From positions 1 to 11,017 of the forward strand of contig CAMLNG010000078.1 in assembly GCA_946481195.1 (NCBI GenBank): a DNA stretch of 11,017 bases, read 5' to 3'. The stretch comes from an uncultured Chromatiaceae bacterium (GTDB lineage: Bacteria > Pseudomonadota > Gammaproteobacteria > Enterobacterales > Alteromonadaceae). A program made the position numbers and the translations under genes. Under the pieces are notes generated by a model. The model worked only from the letters and a program-made list of their open reading frames with translations. It ran no database searches and was not told the origin of the DNA. Of the stretch, positions 6,277-11,017 are shown one piece after another (the first letter of the stretch is position 1; every line of letters starts with the position of its first letter).

Positions 6277-7676
6277 TGTTCGCCTTGTTGCAGCACCGGC
6301 AGAATTTTACCGACTTTGTCATAGGTCTCCTGGTACTCGGCTTCGCCTTGTGAATCGGCGACGATGCCGCCGCCGGCCCAGCAATAAATCTGCTGGTTGG
6401 CGACGACCAGCGTGCGGATGGCAATATTGGTGTCCATATGGCCATGCTGACTGATGTAACCGATAGCACCGCAATACACACTGCGCCGGTGTGGCTCCAG
6501 CTCTTCGATGATTTGCATCGCCCGGACTTTCGGCGCGCCGGTAATAGAGCCGCCGGGAAAGGCTGCGCGCAGCGCGTCAATCGGCTGATATTGCGTATCA
6601 AGTTCACCGGTCACAGTACTGACCAGATGATGCACGGCCGGGAAAGATTCAATAGCAAACAGCGCCGGTACCCGCACGGTGCCGGGCCGGCAGACTTTAC
6701 CCAGGTCGTTACGCAGCAAATCGACAATCATCACGTTTTCGGCACGGTCTTTCGGTGATTGCTGCAGAAGCTCCGCACTTTGCGCATCCTGTATAGGGTC
6801 AGCAAAACGTGGCCGGGTGCCTTTAATGGGTTTGGTCTCGACCAGAGTCTTTTTTACTTCGATAAAACGTTCCGGTGAAATTGACAGCACGGCAGCATCG
6901 GGCAGCCGGATAAAAGCGGAAAACGGCGCCTGATTAGTGCGCCGCAGCTGCAGATAAGCTGCAAAAGCATCTCCGCTAAACCCCGCACTGAAGCGCTGGG
7001 CCAGATTGATTTGATAACAATCGCCGCTTTGCAGGTAGGCCTGGATGGTATCGAATTTTTGCAGATATTCACTGCGGCTCATATTGGCCTGCCAGTTACT
7101 GGTCAAGCTGAATGCTGCGCTTGCACCGCTACTGCCAGATGCAGCTGCAGTATTACACTGCGCCAGATAGGCGGCCGCCGCTGTTTCGGCATGGCCGTGA
7201 CAGTCGACAAACCACAGCTGCTGCAGCTGCTTATCCAGCACCAGTGCCTGAGAATAGAGACCGACAGCCAGATCGGGCAGCTTGATATCGGCGCTGGCTT
7301 GCTGCGGCAGGGTTTCAATCACCCGGCCCAGGTCATAACCAAAGTAACCGACGGCGCCACCGGTAAAAGGCAGCAGGCTGGCATCAGTCGGCAGCGCCGG
7401 CAGCAACTGTTGCTGTAATTCTTTGAGTAATACAAAAGGATCTGCGTCGTGAAGCTGTTCAGTCCAGTCCCCGTCAGATATGAAGCGCCGCACTATGCAT
7501 TGCCGACCACAGGCGGTCAGCGTCGCCAGCGGCCGGCACACCAGAATGTCATAACGACTGTTAGGATGTTCAGGCGCGGCGGAATCGAGCAACATAGCAA
7601 AAGGCTCGGCGGCAACTGCCTGAAAATAACCGGTTAAATCGCTAACCTTGGATGCGATAAGACTTTGTACAGACAT
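6273..7676 (-). CDS. pabB: aminodeoxychorismate synthase component I
   Basis: The 467-residue protein of the chorismate-utilising family aminates chorismate to 4-amino-4-deoxychorismate, using ammonia supplied by the PabA glutaminase, on the way to para-aminobenzoate and folate. The motif PIKGT with Lys285 identifies PabB: that lysine is the nucleophile in PabB, whereas anthranilate synthase (TrpE) has alanine there (PIAGT). Other family blocks follow in order: KDRAENVMIVDLLRNDLG, a GSITGAPK-type block, RSVYCGAIGY, and AGGGIVADSQGEAEYQETYDK near the C-terminus. The ATG at 7676 was chosen. A TTG six codons earlier (7694) is possible, but neither has a strong Shine-Dalgarno (the ATG has GAG 9 bases upstream), and the ATG product MSVQSL looks natural. 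It is the first gene of the minus-strand pabB-nudL unit; pabA and pabC are not in the window. Confidence 0.95.
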   Translation of the reverse strand: MSVQSLIASKVSDLTGYFQAVAAEPFAMLLDSAAPEHPNSRYDILVCRPLATLTACGRQCIVRRFISDGDWTEQLHDADPFVLLKELQQQLLPALPTDASLLPFTGGAVGYFGYDLGRVIETLPQQASADIKLPDLAVGLYSQALVLDKQLQQLWFVDCHGHAETAAAAYLAQCNTAAASGSSGASAAFSLTSNWQANMSRSEYLQKFDTIQAYLQSGDCYQINLAQRFSAGFSGDAFAAYLQLRRTNQAPFSAFIRLPDAAVLSISPERFIEVKKTLVETKPIKGTRPRFADPIQDAQSAELLQQSPKDRAENVMIVDLLRNDLGKVCRPGTVRVPALFAIESFPAVHHLVSTVTGELDTQYQPIDALRAAFPGGSITGAPKVRAMQIIEELEPHRRSVYCGAIGYISQHGHMDTNIAIRTLVVANQQIYCWAGGGIVADSQGEAEYQETYDKVGKILPVLQQGEQ

Positions 7677-7767
7677 GACAAACAACTCAAACAATAAGCG
7701 GCGGCTTTGGGCACAGAACCGATGAATTCAGCATGAACTGACTAGCCGCCTCGACAGGATGCGCGTT

Positions 7768-7795
7768 ATGATAGCAGCCCTGCTTAAAATGAGAA
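7768..7795 (-). promoter_or_regulatory. promoter candidate for pabB-nudL
   Basis: On the minus strand TTCTCA (7790-7795) and TATCAT (7768-7773) are 16 bases apart and match consensus at four and five of six positions. The leader would be about 85 bases. The -35 lies within the inverted repeat at 7780-7799. Confidence 0.35.
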
Positions 7796-7799
7796 GCAG
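7780..7799. repeat. inverted repeat in the divergent pabB/fum control region
   Basis: CTGCTT (7780-7785) and AAGCAG (7794-7799) are perfect 6-bp arms separated by 8 bases. The element sits between the two divergent genes and overlaps the pabB -35 candidate, so it could be an operator. No known regulator motif was recognised, and chance is possible. Confidence 0.3.
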
Positions 7800-7827
7800 T
7801 GCCGGACCAGGCAAGGGTCGGGCGCTG

Positions 7828-7833
7828 TATAAA
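7828..7833 (+). promoter_or_regulatory. -10-like element before the fumarase gene
   Basis: TATAAA lies 52 bases before the ATG. No good -35 is seen at 16-18 bases (GACCAG at 17), so it is only a candidate; TATGAT at 7767-7772 is an alternative -10, also without a clear -35. Confidence 0.25.
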
Positions 7834-7885
7834 TACCCTGGCAGCCAGCACACTGACTGCCTGTAACCACGCAGAAGGGCACCCT

Positions 7886-9406
7886 ATGACGGTTATTCGC
7901 CAGCAAGACTTTATCGACAGCATCGAAGATGCGTTGCAATACATCTCTTATTACCACCCGCTGGATTTTATTCAGGCCTTAGAAAAGGCCTATCACAAGG
8001 AACAAAATCCGGCCGCCAAAGACGCTATCGCGCAAATTCTGATTAACTCGCGGATGTCGGCACAAGGCCACCGGCCTATCTGTCAGGACACCGGCATCGT
8101 CACCTGTTTCGTTAATATCGGTATGGACGTGAAGTGGGACAAAACCGACATGACAGTGCAGGAAATGGTGGATGAGGGCACGCGTCGCGCTTACATGAAC
8201 CCGCTGAACCCGCTGCGTGCCTCGATTGTGATGGACCCGGCTGGTTCTCGCAAAAATACCAAAGACAATACACCGGCTGTGGTGCACATCAATATGGTGG
8301 CAGGCCATCATGTTGAAGTGGCGATCGCTGCCAAAGGCGGCGGTAGCGAAAACAAAACCAAAATGGTGATGCTGAATCCATCTGATTCAGTGGTTGAGTG
8401 GGTGCTGGAAACTTTACCGAAAATGGGCGCCGGCTGGTGTCCGCCAGGCATGCTCGGCATTGGTATTGGCGGTACCGCCGAAAAAGCCGCAGTTCTGGCC
8501 AAAGAGGCACTGATGGAGCCGGTAGACATTCAGGATCTGCTGGAAAAAGGCGCAGAGACCGGCGAAGAAAAACTGCGGGTAGAGCTCTACGAAAAAGTAA
8601 ACAAACTCGGCATTGGCGCTCAGGGCCTTGGCGGTTTAACCACAGTGGTAGACGTTAAAATCAAATCGGCGCCAACGCATGCCGCGTCCAAGCCGGTGGT
8701 AATGATCCCGAACTGCGCCGCCACCCGTCATGTGCATTTTCATTTAGATGGCTCAGGCCCGGCGCATTTACCCGTGCCAAAACTGGAAGACTGGCCACAA
8801 GTGACCTGGGAGCTTGGCCAGAACGTGCGCCGTGTCAACCTCGACACTGTGACACCTGCTGACGTGCTGGAATGGAAAGCCGGTGAAACTGTGCTGCTGT
8901 CCGGCAAAATGTTAACCGGCCGTGATGCGGCGCATAAACGCATTGCCGACATGCTGGCCAAAGGCGAAGCGCTGCCAGACGGGGTAGATTTTAAAAACCG
9001 CTTTATTTATTACGTCGGTCCGGTCGATGCGGTCGGTGACGAAGTGGTCGGCCCGGCAGGCCCAACCACAGCAACGCGGATGGATAAATTTACCGACATG
9101 ATGCTGGGCCAGACTGGCCTGTTAGGCATGATTGGTAAATCTGAGCGCGGTGATAAAACTGTCGCCAGCATTAAAGAACACAAAGCTGTGTATCTGATGG
9201 CAGTTGGTGGTGCGGCCTATCTGGTCTCCAAAGCCATCAAAAAATCGCGCGTGGTCGCCTTTGCCGATTTAGGCATGGAAGCGATTTACGAATTTGATGT
9301 GGAAGATATGCCGGTGACGGTGGCGGTCGACAGTCAGGGCAATAACGTGCACGACCAGGGCCCGGCGATTTGGAAAGTCAAAATCGCTGAAGCAGCAAAA
9401 GCCTGA
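7886..9406 (+). CDS. fumA: class I fumarate hydratase (iron-sulfur)
   Basis: The 506-residue enzyme interconverts fumarate and L-malate in the TCA cycle using a [4Fe-4S] cluster. Cluster cysteines are Cys66 (PICQDTG), Cys185 (GWCPPG) and Cys277 (PNCAATRH); the spacing of 119 between the first two equals that of E. coli FumA. Other class I blocks are present: AAKGGGSENKTKM, HVHFHLDGSGPAH, and DAVGDEVVGPAGPTTATRMD near the C-terminal domain, where the substrate-binding loop lies. The start is ATG 7886, with AAGGG six bases upstream; an in-frame GTG 29 codons earlier is rejected because its extra residues are unlike the family. At 506 residues it matches the Pseudomonas-type class I fumarase rather than the 548-residue E. 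coli FumA/FumB, so the symbol is by family only. It ends in tandem stops TGATAA and a strong terminator. It is transcribed divergently from pabB. The enzyme should be oxygen- and superoxide-sensitive. Confidence 0.95.
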   Translation: MTVIRQQDFIDSIEDALQYISYYHPLDFIQALEKAYHKEQNPAAKDAIAQILINSRMSAQGHRPICQDTGIVTCFVNIGMDVKWDKTDMTVQEMVDEGTRRAYMNPLNPLRASIVMDPAGSRKNTKDNTPAVVHINMVAGHHVEVAIAAKGGGSENKTKMVMLNPSDSVVEWVLETLPKMGAGWCPPGMLGIGIGGTAEKAAVLAKEALMEPVDIQDLLEKGAETGEEKLRVELYEKVNKLGIGAQGLGGLTTVVDVKIKSAPTHAASKPVVMIPNCAATRHVHFHLDGSGPAHLPVPKLEDWPQVTWELGQNVRRVNLDTVTPADVLEWKAGETVLLSGKMLTGRDAAHKRIADMLAKGEALPDGVDFKNRFIYYVGPVDAVGDEVVGPAGPTTATRMDKFTDMMLGQTGLLGMIGKSERGDKTVASIKEHKAVYLMAVGGAAYLVSKAIKKSRVVAFADLGMEAIYEFDVEDMPVTVAVDSQGNNVHDQGPAIWKVKIAEAAKA

Positions 9407-9422
9407 TAAGCCAAACATGAAG

Positions 9423-9454
9423 CGCGTCTGCAGGGAAACCTCAGACGCGTTTTT
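9423..9454 (+). terminator. rho-independent terminator of the fumarase gene
   Basis: CGCGTCTG (9423-9430) pairs with CAGACGCG (9442-9449). The stem continues as AGG/CCT past a single bulged C and is capped by a GAAA loop; five T's follow. It is placed 16 bases after the stop. Confidence 0.93.
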
Positions 9455-9504
9455 ACTATAAGAACAATATAAACAACCAAAATTTGCGACAACGGAGTAT
9501 CCAG

Positions 9505-11017
9505 ATGAAAGCTTGGGGAATTCTGGTCAGTGCCTTGCTGGCAGCAGCAGGCGCGCAGGCAAAAACCAATTTAACCATTGAACACTTAAATAAACTGAAC
9601 AAAATTTATGACGTACAAGTGTCGCCGGACGGCCGTTTTGTCGTCTATGGTCAGAAAAATGGCGGTCTGGCACCGGCGGACACCACAGCCGATTTGTACC
9701 TGCTGGATGTGCAGGATGGCAATAAAGTCCGCCGCCTGACTGAAAGCGCAGGTCGTGAACACGATGTACGTTTTAGTGCCGACGGTACTGCTTTGTATTT
9801 CCTGGCTGATCGCTCAGGCTCCAGCCAGCTGTGGCGTTTGCCGCTGACAGGTGGCGAAGCGCGGCAGGTCACAGATTTGCCGCTGGATGTGCAGGGTTAC
9901 ATGGTATCTGCCGATGATAAAAAGCTGGTAGTGACGCTTGATGTTAAACCTGGCTGTAAAGATCTGGCCTGTACTGTGGCACACAACAAAACCACAGCTG
10001 AGAAAAAAGACAGTGCGACAGCCTACGATGCTTTAATGGTCCGGCACTGGGATACCTGGGAAGATGGCCTGAAAAATCACTTCTTTGTCGCAGATCTTGG
10101 TGAAACTGCAGTCAAAGATGCCAAAGATTTAATGCCGGAATGGGACACTGACGTCGCTGGCACCGGCGAAGCTGCGTTCACTCCGGATGGTAAAAATCTG
10201 GTGTTCAGCGCCAAAATCCCGGCTGCAGATCAAAGCTGGCACAGCAATTTTGATATTTTCCAGGTGTCACTGAATGGTGGCCAGAAAATCAATCTGACTA
10301 AAGACAATCCAGCCTGGGATGCTAAGCCGCAGTTTTCCGGCGATGGTCGTTACATGGCATATCTGGCGATGAAAAAACCAGTCTATGAAGCCGATCGTTT
10401 TGGTCTGATTTTACTGGATTTAGTCACTGGCGAGCGCAAAGAACTGGCGCCACAGTGGGACCGCTCGATTGAGGATTTTATTTTTGCGCCGGATAACCGC
10501 ACTGTTTATGTGACGGCACAGGACCTCGGGCAAAAAGGTATTTTCGCCATCGACCATGCCTTTGGTGAAGTCACGAAAGTCTATAGCAACGGCAGCGCCG
10601 GCGACGTTGCTGTACGGGGCGGTAATGTATTTTTCACCAATCACCAGCTCAATGCTCCGGCGGATATCTATCAGCTGAAAAATACCGGCGGCGAAGCGTA
10701 TCCGCTGACGCAGGTAAACGCACTGACTTTAAAAGACATTCAACTGGCTGAATTTGAACAATTCAGTTTTCCTGGCGCCAATGATGAAACCGTCTATGGC
10801 TACTGGATGAAGCCGTGGAACTTTGAAGCCGGTAAAAAATATCCGATCGCATTCATCGTGCACGGCGGCCCGCAAGGTAGCTTCGGCAATATGTTTAATA
10901 CCCGCTGGAATGCGCAATTATGGGCCGCGCAGGGCTATGGCGTGGTGATGATCGATTTCCACGGCTCAACTGGCTATGGCCAGGCGTTCACCGATTCAAT
11001 TGCCCGTGACTGGGGTG
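9505..11017 (+). CDS. secreted S9-family dipeptidyl peptidase (DPP5-like), 3' end outside window
   Basis: The first 504 codons are present. ATG 9505 has GGAG seven bases upstream (9494-9497). Residues 1-19 form a Sec signal peptide (hydrophobic ILVSALLAAA, AQA cleavage site before Lys20), so the enzyme is exported to the periplasm or beyond. A WD40/PD40-type beta-propeller follows, with repeats such as VSPDGRFVVYG, FTPDGKNLVFSA and FSGDGRYMAYLA. Two close cysteines (Cys151, Cys156) may form a disulfide, as expected of an exported protein. The alpha/beta-hydrolase domain begins near residue 430: HGGPQGSFGN (from His453) and GSTGYGQAFTDSI match the S9 family, most like dipeptidyl peptidase 5. 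The catalytic Ser-Asp-His lie beyond the edge, so activity cannot be judged. Such enzymes release dipeptides from peptides during protein scavenging. It follows the fumarase terminator and needs its own promoter; TATAAA at 9468-9473 is a -10-like candidate without a clear -35. Confidence 0.93.
   Translation, partial: MKAWGILVSALLAAAGAQAKTNLTIEHLNKLNKIYDVQVSPDGRFVVYGQKNGGLAPADTTADLYLLDVQDGNKVRRLTESAGREHDVRFSADGTALYFLADRSGSSQLWRLPLTGGEARQVTDLPLDVQGYMVSADDKKLVVTLDVKPGCKDLACTVAHNKTTAEKKDSATAYDALMVRHWDTWEDGLKNHFFVADLGETAVKDAKDLMPEWDTDVAGTGEAAFTPDGKNLVFSAKIPAADQSWHSNFDIFQVSLNGGQKINLTKDNPAWDAKPQFSGDGRYMAYLAMKKPVYEADRFGLILLDLVTGERKELAPQWDRSIEDFIFAPDNRTVYVTAQDLGQKGIFAIDHAFGEVTKVYSNGSAGDVAVRGGNVFFTNHQLNAPADIYQLKNTGGEAYPLTQVNALTLKDIQLAEFEQFSFPGANDETVYGYWMKPWNFEAGKKYPIAFIVHGGPQGSFGNMFNTRWNAQLWAAQGYGVVMIDFHGSTGYGQAFTDSIARDWG

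Noticed and set aside
7011..7418. 135-codon plus-strand open frame inside pabB, and similar long frames inside sdaA and the fumarase gene
   Set aside because: They are antisense or out-of-frame shadows of genes with intact catalytic motifs and have no motifs of their own.
7677..7694. TTG start six codons upstream for pabB
   Set aside because: A rare start codon without a ribosome binding site; the ATG at 7676 is preferred, though not proven.
7799..7885. 29-residue N-terminal extension of the fumarase from a GTG
   Set aside because: ATG 7886 has a clear AAGGG at the right distance and starts with the usual family sequence; the extension would cover the promoter candidates.
1..11017. CRISPR array, insertion sequence, tRNA, toxin-antitoxin or phage-defence module
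   Set aside because: No regularly spaced repeats, transposase motifs, tRNA-like folds or defence gene families were seen; base composition and gene style look uniform across the window.

Overview
The window is an ordinary-looking stretch of chromosome from a gammaproteobacterium. The best guess is the Rheinheimera/Alishewanella/Arsukibacterium neighbourhood. This is an inference from protein flavour, moderate GC content, and the enterobacteria-like order pabB-nudL-sdaA; no rRNA or other marker gene is present to prove it. Nine protein genes were found, eight of them recognisable by family motifs. There is no tRNA, rRNA, CRISPR array, insertion sequence or prophage signal.

Left part (1-3454, + strand): the 3' part of a CoxE-like von Willebrand A (VWA) gene of the type usually paired with a MoxR AAA+ ATPase; an RDD-family membrane protein whose RDD domain is split by a long soluble insert; then a 373-residue FabH-like beta-ketoacyl-ACP synthase III with an intact Cys-His-Asn triad. 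A bidirectional hairpin terminator at 3486-3524 closes this block and also serves the convergent gene beyond it.

Middle part (3530-7676, - strand): read from right to left, pabB (para-aminobenzoate/folate synthesis), nudL (CoA pyrophosphatase, start overlapping the pabB stop by ATGA), sdaA (iron-sulfur L-serine deaminase, with its own promoter candidate and a strong terminator), and a solitary 100-residue isoamylase early-set (AMPK-beta-like) domain protein. The pabB-nudL-sdaA order is the same as in Escherichia coli. A 321-base gap between sdaA and the early-set gene holds the sdaA terminator and little else that can be named.

Right part (7677-11017, + strand): a divergent promoter region with a 6-bp-arm inverted repeat; a class I (oxygen-sensitive, [4Fe-4S]) fumarate hydratase followed by a textbook terminator; and a secreted S9-family dipeptidyl peptidase (DPP5-like) cut off by the window edge before its catalytic serine.

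Functionally these are central-metabolism and cell-envelope genes rather than one system: serine to pyruvate, fumarate to malate, folate precursor synthesis, CoA/Nudix housekeeping, fatty-acid initiation and peptide scavenging. I see no convincing undescribed system. The points most worth a second look are the split RDD protein next to the VWA gene, the FabH-like enzyme with a possible FadR-type half-site in its leader, and the solitary early-set protein.
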